From: Zopfochytrium polystomum
Taxonomy: Eukaryota > Chytridiomycota > Chytridiomycetes > Chytridiales > Chytridiaceae
Direction of reading: 5' to 3'
Assembly: GCA_025765615.1 (NCBI GenBank)
Contig: JAIVFJ010000442.1
Location: 1 to 40,821, forward strand
Length of the DNA: 40,821 nucleotides
Shown here: piece by piece, positions 1 to 11,900 of the stretch
Numbering within the stretch: the stretch's first letter is position 1
Layout of the letters: each line of letters opens with the position of its first letter
Translations under genes and position numbers: made by a program
Notes under the pieces: model-generated
The model's input: the letters and a program-made list of their open reading frames with translations, nothing else
What the model was told of the DNA's origin: nothing
Database searches by the model: none

Positions 1-142
1 ACTACTAAAAGAGTGCTGAGCAAGAATGAGGGAAACAGGGGAAATTCTGCTGAGCAGAAGCTGTATCAAGGAGGCCAAGGAGAAACATGGAAAGATCACA
101 GCACTCACGTTGATGATGCTTTTTTTGTTGGTAAGATTCATA

Positions 143-251
143 GCTGTCTTAGCTCATCTGGGAGAGCGTAAGACTGAAGAAGCCACCTGCTGTTCTGTGC
201 GGTGGCCCCCCTGCTATCTTAAGGCACCTGGTTCAATCCCGGGAGACGGCA
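143..251 (+). tRNA. tRNA-Phe(GAA) with 36-nt intron, inside the 3' LTR
   Basis: The 7-bp acceptor stem GCTGTCT/AGACGGC, a normal D arm with A-box, an anticodon stem TAAGA/TCTTA around loop CTGAAGA, and a T arm with GGTTCAATCC all fold as a canonical tRNA. The anticodon is GAA. An insertion at 180-215 sits exactly between positions 37 and 38, the standard eukaryotic tRNA intron site. It contains TTC, which can pair with the anticodon. Removing it leaves 73 nt with discriminator A. The gene is on the opposite strand to the retroelement that surrounds it. Confidence 0.9.
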
Positions 252-662
252 CATTATAAATCGCTGTGCAAGTTTTGTCAACTGCATCAGGACTTGCATA
301 TTGGGCCACCATGTCCCTTTATTGCTCATTTCCAGACTCTGACCAAAACTGATGCTGTCAAGACTCGCAATGACCCTTGTTGTTTCTCTTGTCAAGCAGG
401 CAAGGTGCATGGTCCCTGTTGCATTGCAGAGTTGGCACTTTTTCTCTCGTTTCAATGATTTTCTGCGCAAGTTTGCCCAGTTTGCAGGGGAGACATCCTC
501 AAATGCTCAGCAGCATATGCCACCATATTATGAAATAGGCACTTGAAAAAGTTAAAACTCAAAACTGCTTTTCTTTTAGTCAGCGTTGGCAAAAAAGGGA
601 TCTGAAATCTGGCCTGCTGCAGGTGGTGGATTTAAATTTACTTGTGGCTTGTAACCAGTACA

Positions 663-761
663 GCCTGGTTAGCTCAATCGGTAGAGCGTGTGACTCTTAG
701 CTAACCTGAGATAGGGGTCTCTGCAATCACAAGGCTGTGGGTTCGACCCCCACATCGGGCG
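663..761 (+). tRNA. tRNA-Lys(CTT) with 26-nt intron, inside the 3' LTR
   Basis: The acceptor stem GCCTGGT/ATCGGGC pairs with wobbles. The D arm TAGCTCAATCGGTAGAGC is canonical, the anticodon stem is TGTGA/TCACA with loop CTCTTAA (anticodon CTT), and the T arm contains GGTTCGACCCC. An intron at 700-725 interrupts between positions 37 and 38. The mature product would be 73 nt. All conserved tRNA residues seem present, so it looks functional rather than a pseudogene. It lies opposite to the element's coding strand. Confidence 0.9.
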
Positions 762-2886
762 CTCCCTTGTGCATCTTTGGACCCATCAGCACTCTCTGCT
801 ATGCTTCCTTTCTGGCCAGAATATTGAAAACATTGTGCTTTTCACCCAAGTTCAACCACACCACAGAAAAGCTGTGTTCTGATTGAAGAGGGTGCTGAGG
901 CGGTGTGGTTGCTCACTGGCCCCTCCCTCCAATTAAGAATGTGCCTTGTCACACTTAAGGTTTCAAATTAATACATATCGTGATATTTTCTAATTAATTG
1001 TTTAACAAACTCTGCATCTACAAAGCGGCTGGTTCTCTTTTTGAAAATCTTTTTTAAATTTTTTTTGGACAAGGAGCTTTAACTTTAATTACTATATTCA
1101 AAAGTGATTTATCAATGATATGTATGGGTTTGAAACCTTAGTCACACTTACAAAAATTCTGTGTGGTTCTATTTACGACAAAATTTTGCACACTTTGGCT
1201 GGCATATGGGTGGTTGTCAGTCAGTTTCGTGCAAAAATGCACAATACTGCAATTGGTAGGAATGTTGAATATTGCTGTTTCCATTGAAAAGTCATTGTTG
1301 CAATGAAAGAAAAACATTGCTACAAACCAGAGTCAGACCGCCCAACAGGGTGGTAAAATGGGGGCTGCATTTATCTGTTTCAAGATACCTTGAAAAGTTG
1401 GTGAAAAGTTTGGAGGCTGCATGCAACTGACCAGAAAGAGGAAAAAAGGAAAAAAAAAAAAGGAAGACACTTTTTTTGTTTCTGTACAAATTTATGGTAA
1501 AACGGGAAAGGCGATGAATCGTTCCCAATGAAAACCAAAAAGCATTTGGGGAAAGGGTCTGGACCAACTATGCAAATTTCCCCCTACCCCCCCCTCCCAA
1601 CTGTTGGATCACTTCCTTGCGAGAGGACATTACCTAGTGCAACAGCAATTCCATGTTGATTTGGTGCTACTCTATGGGGAAAACCTTGCCACAGGTTGAA
1701 TTCAAAATGTCCAAAAATTAGTGGAAAGAATAAGACAAGCCCAGGAACAACTGCCACTTGGCTGCTTGCTTTGGGAAAGCAGACACCTTTATGAGATCTC
1801 CTCTTCATCTTCAGGGGCTTATCTATAGTCTAGTGGCAAAAGGGATAAGACAAGTCTTTAAGATGGGAAGCTCCTGGTTATTAGCAGAGCCAGTACCCTG
1901 GATTCAGCTCAAACTCAACAAAGATGGATGATGTGGTTCAATTCTGTCTTTATTCAAGGACAGCTAGACCAAGTGGAGTTGCTCAATGAAGAGTACCCCA
2001 CAGGCCCCAGGTTCAAGCCCTGACTATCCAACATGGTGACCAACAGGCAGCAGTTCAACAAGGGGATGCCCTAAGGCAGTATGGCATCTGCCAGTATCAC
2101 AGAGACAGAGCTCAATGTGAGAACCAACCAGGTAGGGGAAGGAAGAGGAAGGAAAGGGAAGGAAACCTCACCCCAGCTTGGCATACAACACACTGGCCTG
2201 GGGAAATCATACCTCTACTAGCTTGGTCTGGTAGCACTGGCCTAAGAGGACTCCATCCCCAGCTTGGTCTGGTAGCTCTGGCCTAGGGAGAAACACCAAA
2301 GAGGAAAGAAAAGGATTGGTTGTTACCTAGGTAGGATTTATTGAGAGAGAGTAGATATATATAGAACAAAGGAGGGGAGAGAGGGAGTATTTATAGGAAA
2401 GGGGAGGAGAGAAAAAAGGAAAGAAGGAAGAAAGAAAGAAAAGAGAAAAAGGGAAAGACATAACAAAAGGAGAAAATGAAAGAAAGAACAAGTTGGAAGG
2501 GTGAATCACTCTTTCAGCCACACCCCCCCTCCACCCAGTGTCTCTCCTGCCTCCAAATTTGGGGTGAACATAATTTGAGGCTTTGAGGCCACATCAGTGC
2601 AGGGACAGTGGATTGAAAGGTGGGAAAATGAGAGAAAAAGGAAAATGAGTAAAAATAAGAATGAATAGGATGAATGAGGGGTGTGCCCCTTGTGCTTAGG
2701 CCCATTCAGCACAAGGAACACAGGATGCTCTTTTATAGTGATAAACACTAGAGCCCGTGAGGGATGTGATGAATGGTAATAAAAAATAAATATGGGGGGC
2801 CAATATAATGACATAGTCACAACTGGGGAAGAGCTTTTAGGGAGACCCCAGTTAAGACCATGATCAGTGAGATTAGGAATCTCACA

Positions 2887-2901
2887 GTACCTCTTTTTCA
2901 A
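2887..2901 (-). other. Polypurine tract of the large Ty3/gypsy element
   Basis: On the minus strand GAAAAAGAGGTAC lies immediately before TGTGAG, the start of the 3' LTR. A purine run here primes plus-strand DNA synthesis in LTR elements. The pol stop codon is about 100 bases upstream, which is normal spacing. Confidence 0.7.
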
Positions 2902-2987
2902 TATCCTAGCGCCCCGTTCGCAGGATCAGTACGACAGTGGTAGGGAGTCGAGAGCGTTCGTCACCAGATGGACGCCCTATGGATCCA

Positions 2988-5900
2988 CTACTTATACTTA
3001 ACTGGAGGGAGCTGCCGCAATCGCGAAGATCGGGCCATCGGAGGTGGGTCTGGAGGCGTAGTTGCAGGTGTTGAGGGAGTGCCAGTTGCTTTGGATTGTT
3101 TAAGCTTTCGTAGGGCTTCTTGTCTTTCTTTATAAGCAGTGGGATTGGTCCGGCGGACATTATCCCAGTATTCTTTGACAAATTCAGGGTCCATATCAAC
3201 TTCCTCATTCCAACTGTTAAAGCGATTGGAATAATTTTTCCATTTGAGGCGGTATGAATAAGTGTTGTCATTGTTATGACGGAAGGCTAAGATCTTGTCG
3301 ACCTCATACAAAGGATTGTAGATGTCGGCTTCAGTAAAGTGAGGATCAAAGCGACGCATAAGTTCAATACTCATTCCGAGTGCGGTACGTTGAGATGTGG
3401 CAGGCCTTCTTTTCAGAATTACTGCTTTTTCCCATTCTTTTATTGCAGTGGCGAGCTCTTCAGCGTTGCTTTTAAGTGCGTCCTCAGCAGAATCAATGGG
3501 GACTCGAGGAGTGAAGGGGCGTAGTCGGGAGATATGAACAGTGCGTGCAGCAATCTCTTTGCCAGGAAAGGTTTCAATGACGGTGCATTTAGAATTGGAG
3601 TCTTTTCCGTCAATGCGGATTATGCGGACAGGCCCAGCCCATCGGTAAAGGAAACTTTCGTTCTCCGGCATGTCAGAGCGCGTCGGTCTGAGGATAACAG
3701 CCATCCAGGCTCTATCGCCAGGAAAAAGTTTATGTGGGTTGGAGTCTGTTTCTTTTGATTTTTTCTTCAATTGTTTTTGTTGTGCTGTGGCATTTTGTTG
3801 TGCGACCAAGTGGGCATGCGTTAATTTATCAAGAGTACGCACGACATAATGTCGAATTATATTATTAACATAAATACAACTCTCTTGCTCAGAGGGTTGG
3901 AGAAAATGATTTAAATCTTTGTTTTCAGTAAGGTAGGTGACAGTGAGATCTTCTTCACCTTGTGGTGAAGGAAGATGGAGAAGCAGAGGCGATGATGTGC
4001 CTTCCCAAAGTAATAAGCCTTGGGGAGGTTCAGAGCTATTGACGTCAATCATTTTTACACTGGTGGGCGCAAGCATACTATGCCAAAAGCGGAGGTTCGC
4101 AATTTCATCTGATGTGCAATATCCTCGTGGGAAGGAAGGGCAAGGCCCATCAGTCTCTTGGAACAGGGTCCCACGTAGGGAATAGATGTAGCGAATCTCT
4201 TTTTTCTGCGGATTGTAGAATACGACTGACCGAACAAGCACTCCATGGTTGGTACGGAGGAAAAAAGGGAGATCTACCTTCTTTATGGATCGGGTCTGTC
4301 GAGTACGTGTGAATACAATGTATACAATATCAAGGTTATGGATCTCAACGAGATCAGTCAAGATGCGTGAGGCAGATGGTTCTGTTGGGTAAGGACGCAG
4401 CTTCCGTGGGATATGCTGGAGCAGTGTCATTCGAAGGTCAAATGTTTTGATATATGCAATGCGGAGGAATGGTGCTGGTTCAAGCTTAGGGTTTAAGGTA
4501 AGCGGGATAGCTTTTCCCCCTACTACAGCGTGAGAAAGAAGGGTTTCTGGTTCATTGTCATTGCCGTCAGGGATGCCAGCGACGTCAGACACTTTAGTAA
4601 TTTGGGGCATGTCCTCATAATCCTCAGGGGTGACTCCGAGGAAGAGGTCGGGGGGTAAACGGCAGTCACGTCCATGTAATAAGAAGAAGGGTGTATCACC
4701 GAGGAGTGGGTGAGGATGAGTACGATATGCAAAAAGCACATAAGGAAGGATTTGGGGCCAGTCCTCATGGGTGTGTTGGTTGATGTAGGCACGAATCATA
4801 GTTTTCAAAGTTTTAATGAAACGTTCAGCAGTACCATTGGCACGGGGCCAGTATGGTGATGTAAAAGACTGTCCCATTCCGAGAACGTGTCCGATAGCAG
4901 AAACTAGTGCAGATTTGAGCGGTTGGCCGTTATCAGAATGAATTTCAACAGGGATTCCGTGTCGACAGAAGACATGTTCAACTAGTGCTGCTGCAACTGT
5001 CATATCTTCAAGATCAGTGAGAGGGATGGCTTCAGCCCATCGTGTGAAGTAATCTATAACAACAAGGATGTATTTATAACCATCAGGCGTTTCTTTGAAA
5101 GGTCCAGCAAAATCAATTGCAATTCTTTCAAAAGGAAAAGAGCCGATAGGTATCGGGTGAAGATATCCTGGTCGATGAGGGTGATCTTTGGTTTTCTGGC
5201 ATGTCTCACAACTCTGGATGTGATTCTCCAAGTCAGTTGTGATAGTAGGCCACCAGAATCGATCAAGGAGGATATCCATTGATTTTCTTTTGGCAAAGTG
5301 ACCAGCAAATAAGTCATCATGGAAGAGTCGTAGGCTCTCGCGCCGCAGAGAATCTGGAACACACAGGGCAAGTCGAAGTGGAGTGCGTTTCAACATAAAT
5401 GAGGGGAGGTCGAGTATACGATACAAAAGCCCCTTGCGGACAATCATCTTTTCAGCCCATTTGGTCAGAGCTTCAGGCGGATTGTTGTCAATAGCACCAG
5501 TTTCACGGAAGCGGAGGATGGGTCCAAAGAACTTATCAGCAAGTTGTAATTCTCTAACTTTGTCAGTTTTGGCAAATACGCCAAGCTTCTCAAACATGAA
5601 TGTTTCAAAGCCTGTAGCCAGTAATTTGTTTACAAGTGATTCATAATTGGGCTTTGTGGGACGTACTGTTCCATAAGGGCGAGGTGTGTGATTAAAATGA
5701 GGGGATTCTTGTACTCGCTCTGTCATGCAGAGATGACAGCGGGGAAGAGGTTCGTTAAAGTTATCCAATTCATAAAGTGACGACATTCGTTTAAGAATTG
5801 GAGTGAAATCCAAAGGGAGGAAGCAATCAACACGAAGATGATCACTTGGCAGGTCGATGGTGGATGAAAGTTGTGTTTGGGTACGTGGACTATAGATCCG

Positions 5901-8900
5901 TTTGTCAAGGAAAATATAATCAACACGGAGAGCAGGGTAATCAACAGTTTTACCCAGGATCTTGCCTTGTGGCGCAAGCCAGGTATAACCATTGGTTAGT
6001 GGATGATCAGTGCGGTAAGCATCAATGAAGCCGTCATTGAGAAAGGCAGTTATCCAGTCACGTTCCCAAGCAAAATAGGTTGAGAATGAGGCATCTTTCT
6101 GAGTCAAGTATTTCTCAATTGCGGGGTGAATATCCATCTCAGTATGGGCAATGTTAAAATCACCAGCAATGATGAGGAGATATCCTTGGCTTTTAAGATA
6201 ATGACAATGGCTCCGCAGATTCACAAGAAAGGCTTTCTTTGTTTTTTCTCTGTCAGGGTCATGGAATGCGCTAGGCACATAAACAGTGATAACAGCCATT
6301 TCACCAAATGCAACGGTAATAATGCGCCCTTCCTCATCAGGGTGATGGGAATAAGGTGAGCATTTATGTTCAATTCCATGGAGTTCTTTCTTCCAAAAGA
6401 TGGCGACACCATTTTTACCAGTACGGGGGTCGTGTATGACACAATTCCAGTTTGCAAGATTGCAGAGACCAGTATACAGGGAACCAGCTTTCGAACCAAT
6501 GCGAGTTTCCTGGAGACAGATAATTGAGCATGGTTGCGAATCGAGGTATTTCTCAAAGATGGCAAGAGCAGGGGTATTATCATCAGAAGGTCGGATTCGA
6601 CGAGCCCATGATCGAATGCTGTTCAGGTTCCAGGTTGAGATACCAAGGGCAAAGTTCGGTGGAGGCGGAGAAGCCTGTACTGGGCAAACATCAGGGTGAT
6701 GTCGATAGTAAGATCTGAGCACCGAGGAAAACAGGCCACTGCTTTCCTTCAAGGTAAGTGCTTTATTGGTGGAAATGAATGAATTTAGTTGATGATAGTG
6801 AGTATGGAGTGCTTCCTTGAAATTGGCAGGCTCTTTAAAGGATTCCTGAAGATTATCAAGAGAAGTATAAAATGTAGCTGCATCGTCTACCTCTTTTTCA
6901 AGGGTAGCAGTACAGGGAGAGGGTTTTGAGACTTCAGCAAAGCAGATAGGAGATTCTATGCCAGAGGGTGTGACAGCACCATGAAGAGGTTCTGATAGAG
7001 CTGAGGTATTTTTTACCTCTTTTTCAACACTAATGTTGGTCTCAAGAGGAGATTTGGTATCAGAAACAGGTTCTGATTCTTCAACATCAGCAAATTCTTC
7101 AGGGTCGGCGTTCATATCAAAAGGAACTCGGGAGAGGGTGTCAGCAACAATATTGGACTTGCCAGGGACATGGACAAGCTCAACATCAAGGTCGCTAATT
7201 TGGTAAGCCCATCGGGCAAAACGGCCAGTTAAGCCTCCATTCTTAAACAAATGCAGGAGGGCAATATGATCAGTTTCAACTGTAAACTTCTGGTTGAATG
7301 TATATCGTTCGAATGTGTCAATGGCCCAGATAACAGCAAGCCCTTCACGATCTGTGTTACTGTAGCGCTTCTCCACATCGGTGAGGACGCGGGAGGCAAA
7401 TGCGATAGGTTTTCGGAGATGACGTGAAGTTGGATGTTCTGGGTCAACAGCATAAAGTGCAGCACCAAGGGCGACTTTAGATGCATCACAAACAATAACA
7501 AGTTTGTCAGACTCTTGTGGTAAGTAAAGGAGCGTATCCTTCGCAAGTTCTGCTTTGAGGATCTGGAAGGCATTTTCCTGGTCAGCAGTCCAAGTAAATG
7601 CGTCAGTTTTCTTCAACAATCGGTAAAGTGGTTCTGCTTTATCAGAGAAGTGTGGAATAAATCTCTTAAAGTAGTTGGCAAAACCAAGGAAACGTTGCAA
7701 TTGCGTCAGCGTTTGGGGTGTTGGGTAACTATCGAGAGATACAGTTTTGGTGTAGTCTTTGCGCACTCCATCCTTTGAGACACGATGTCCAAGGAACGGA
7801 AGGTCAGCATAAAGAAAGTTGCATTTGGAGGGTTTAAGCTTCAGATTATATCCCTTAAGTCTTTCAAAGACATTACGAAGGTGTTCAAAGTGTTGATCGA
7901 GTGAGTCAGAGTAGATGACAATGTCGTCGACATAAACCATGCAATAAAGCCATTTGATACCAGCCAGGACAGTGTCCATAGCACGTTGGAAGGTTGGTGG
8001 GCTATTACAAAGTCCAAAGGGCATGACATTGAATTCATGAAGGCCTTGTGAGGTTATGAATGCAGTTTTTTCTCTGTCATCAGGATGAACAGGGATTTGC
8101 CAGAATCCACTAAGTAGATCCATAGCACTGAATACAAGTTTATGACCAATGGCGTCAAAGATCTCCTCGATACGGGGGAGTGGATATCTGTCACGGACAG
8201 TGATTTCATTCAGTTTTCTGAAGTCGGCACAGAAACGCCATGAACCATCTGGCTTTTTGGCAAGTACAACAGGGGCAGCAAAGGGCGATCGAGACTCTCG
8301 AATGACATTATCATTTTTCATCTTAGAGATGTGTTCACGTAGAACAGCAGTTCTTCCCATTCCTTCAGGGTACGGATTGGAGGCAGGAATCTTAGCTCCA
8401 GGTTGAAGCTCAATCCGATGAGGTGGTGCAAACTTAGTTCCAGTGATTTTTCCAGGTCGGAAGATGTCAATGAACTCAAAAACGAGTGCTTTCAGCTTCT
8501 GGACAGCTTCTTCTCCTTCTTCTCCAAAGGTTTTGACAATGTGACCAGTTTTAATCTTATTCCATATTTCATCATTGGTCATGGTTGCTTCAGCTGGAAG
8601 GTAATCAAGTCGTTCTTCTGCCACAGAGTTTCTCATTGGCATCTGTGGGTCTAATTCAGAATGGAGAGCAGTTGGAACTTCTCTGAGAGAAACTGCTTCT
8701 GGTTCGGCAAAAGTTTCACCAGAAAATGTGGTGGAGGTTTCATCAGAGTCAGGGTTTCTAGCAGCTCGGGTAGACTGAAGAAGGTCCTCCCACTGAGAGA
8801 AGTCAGTTTTGTTAATTTCTGAATTAAATATAAATTCTGACAGGTCAGCACAGTTGCCAACTGTGGCTTCTGATGCATTGTCATCAAAATTAGGATCGTC

Positions 8901-11900
8901 GAGCTTATTCAGGATATCTAGGAAGGACGTAGTGTCTGAAGGATCATGTTTTGAAGCAAGGAGAGTCATTTCAATCAAGCTGTGAGGGTCATTATGGAGT
9001 GAGTCAGGAACATCAATGATTTGCTTCGGCCGAGGGTCAAACGGGACTTCTCCATGTTTGTTCTCTGGTGGTGGTGGGAGATCAAGGATAGAGGCAAATC
9101 TGGTTCCTCTTTTGATGCGAATCGGGGCACTTCCTGTCATGAAGATGGGCAATTTGAATTCCCTTGCATGTTCATAAACATGAAGGTCATTGGCGTTAAA
9201 GAGTGATGAAGGGAAAAGTATTCCTTTGTCAGTGAGGCTGTTTTCAGGTGAGGCATGGACGAGAGTGTCACGGTACTTGAGTGGTCGATCTAACATCAGG
9301 TGGACTGCATTCTTATCACTACCAGGAAGGAGGGTAATGTTCTTAGTGGCAATGAGAAAAGAGTAGGAGATTTCTTCTTTGATTGGTATTCTCTGAGTCC
9401 AATGGGTTTTCAATGGGGTTGTCATAAGTTGACGGCCAAGGTCTGTGTTGATGGTCCATTCAACTTGCGATGTACTGTATTTGATGTCAATGTTAAAACT
9501 GCGCATTGCAGGGGTACCGATGATAATAGGTCGAGGGCACTTCTGAACAACAGAGAACCAGAGGGTGCGAGAGCCACGGCTTGAGTGGCCGAGGTTAAGC
9601 CGAAGCTTAGTATATCCGATGATTGGGACATGGCCGCCAATTCCACTACTCATTTTTGGTGTTTTTGGTTTGTAGTTGATGGTCATATGCTTAATTTTCT
9701 TTAGGAGGTCAACTGTGATGACATTGTGATTAGAACCGGAGTCGATGAGGCAGTTGGGAATAACTTTTCCTTCAAGCCAAGCGCAGGCTTCAGCAACAGT
9801 AGAGTCACGAAATTGCTGGTAATCTTCATCTGGCGGCTCAGCAAGTTCTAAATCAGGCTGTGCAGTTGACATTTTGTTTTTTGTAGTTGTAAATTCAGGC
9901 TCACTTTCGTGATTGGAGCTGGAGTTGGAAGTAGTTCTCGAATCAATTTGAGGAGGTTCATATAAGATGCTAGTCTTTTTACATGGTGTATATGAAGTAG
10001 GAACAGTCTCTCCGGACCTTTGAGGGGGTGGTCGCTCCGTTGACCGCAGAGGATTGCGAATGCAAGGGCGAGATGTTTGAATCAAGCGGAACATCTTCAT
10101 TAAAAAAGGATTAAGTTCTGGGTGAAAAATGATTGGAGAGGGATAGCGAATAGCAGTAGAAAAATTGTGGGCACGCAGGTGGTAGGTGCCTCCTCCATAT
10201 CGGATGGCGCGTCGAACAGATTTAGGTAAAGTTGGGGGTAGGACAGTTGGAGAATGGGTAACCCATGTACCATCTTTTTGAGGGTAAAGGAGAGGTGGAA
10301 GCCCATTCTTAGTTAAAATAGAATAATTGAAATGAAGAATCATGCCAGAGTGGTTCAAGTCAGTAGAGAACTTAAAGAAGTAACCGATATTTCGGCAGAG
10401 CGGGAAGTTGACAGGAAGTCGCTTTGGAGTCTTCAGGATAAGAGTAAAGGGTTGAGGCATGACAGCAACAAGCTTTGTGATTAAAATTTCATTGAAGTCA
10501 TCAAGGACAACAGCAGGGTGGCCACTGTGGAAGAGATTTGGCGGAAAAGCAGTGTAAGTTGGGGATAACAGGATGAGTTTTATTTCTTCTAAAAATGATG
10601 GTGATAAGACTGAAGTCAAAGGGGGAAAAGCATGGCTCTCCAATTGAGAGTTGACCATGGTAAAAAAGGATGTAGGTAAATCATAAATGGGTTGGGATAA
10701 AGGTAAAGATAACTCAAGCAGAGGGCTTGGAGTCATTGGCTTGTTTGAGGCCACTGCAGAGGCAGGGGTTAGAGCAGTTGGAAACATAGAAGGCGGAAAG
10801 CCATACTTAAGGTAATGTTCAGCCATCTGCATAAGAATGCAGTATCGATCAGGGTGTGAAAGGCTGAGAGGAATCTTGCAGTGACTGCAGAGCTGAGGAG
10901 GCTTGGGCACGTAGGGGCCCCTGTTGAAGCTTTGAGAATAGCGACGGCCAGAGGGCGGTTGTTGCTCGTTGTTGTAAACCTCAGCCTCAGGTTGATCTTC
11001 CTCAAAGAGTTGGTCATAGGCAGTGGTGATGGCTGCAAGAAAAGATTCCTTGTTACGAGGGCGGCGACCATCATCACGGCCATCAGTGCGACGAGGAGGA
11101 GGAGTTGCAACATTAGATTGTAGAATGACACTGGGCCATTTTTTCATCATAACTTCAGCGATAGAGTCAAGTGTGACACGGGGGTCCTGATAGAAGAGCT
11201 TATTGGTGCCAATCCGGTATACTTGGCGGGTGGCAGCCTGTTGGATATCAGGGCGAGGGCAAGATGCGATGAATTCTCGCTTGACAGACTCATCATCCAG
11301 CGGGGTAAGAAGTTCATCGTTGGCACGGCGGATGGCAAGAGCAGCAGTAGCTGGGTCGAGGTTGCCCCATTGGAAGGGGTGAAGTGAATAGACGTCTGTG
11401 TGGCCAAGCTGAGGCGGGAGCAGTGTAAGTAGGAGTTGATGTTTGAACTGCGCTAGCGTCAGGGTTGATAGGGTACTAGAGAGTTGATGGAAGAATAGGC
11501 TGCCCCTTTCAGTTGGAAAGCAGGTAGGCTTAATCATAGCAACGAGAAGAGCATTGTCCGAGGCAAACTTAGGGCGGTAAGTGTTGAAGGTAGCAATGAA
11601 GTCGCGGAGGTACTTCTTTACTGAAGCAGTTGAATCATCACTCAGGACTGGGAGTTGATTGTGCAGAGGGTATTGAGCAAAGAAGTTATTGCCGATATTC
11701 TCAAGCGTGTCCTTAAACTGGCCATCAGCAAAATAAGAGGCCATGGCCTTAGTTGCAGAGTCAGCAGAGGCGGAACCAGTGGTCGGGCCTTTTCCTTTAC
11801 TGTCGATGAGGATGGAAGCAAGCTCGGCGTTAAGGCGATTTACATCTTCAGTGAGGCGTTTGTTGTATCCGAGGCGACGAAGAATTTCGTTCTCCTTAGC

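Larger units (their letters stand above)
1..2886 (-). repeat. 3' LTR (partial) of the large Ty3/gypsy element
   Basis: This stretch recurs as a direct repeat at 17427-20312 (offset 17426); I saw no mismatch in the stretches I compared. Homology ends exactly at 2886, where the minus strand reads TGTGAGATTCC, a normal TG start for an LTR. A purine-rich tract lies just outside, followed by the end of the pol ORF, so this is the 3' LTR in element orientation. The repeat is still continuing at base 1, so the LTR is longer than 2886 bp and its other end lies outside the window. A minus-strand TATA-like run (about 2353-2364) is followed by AATAAA (2337-2342), suggesting U3 and R positions. The apparent identity of the two copies implies a recent insertion. 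Confidence 0.85.

Noticed and set aside
1955..2030. tRNA-like stretch in the LTR with AGGTTCAAGCCCTG
   Set aside because: Only the T arm resembles a tRNA; the acceptor does not pair.
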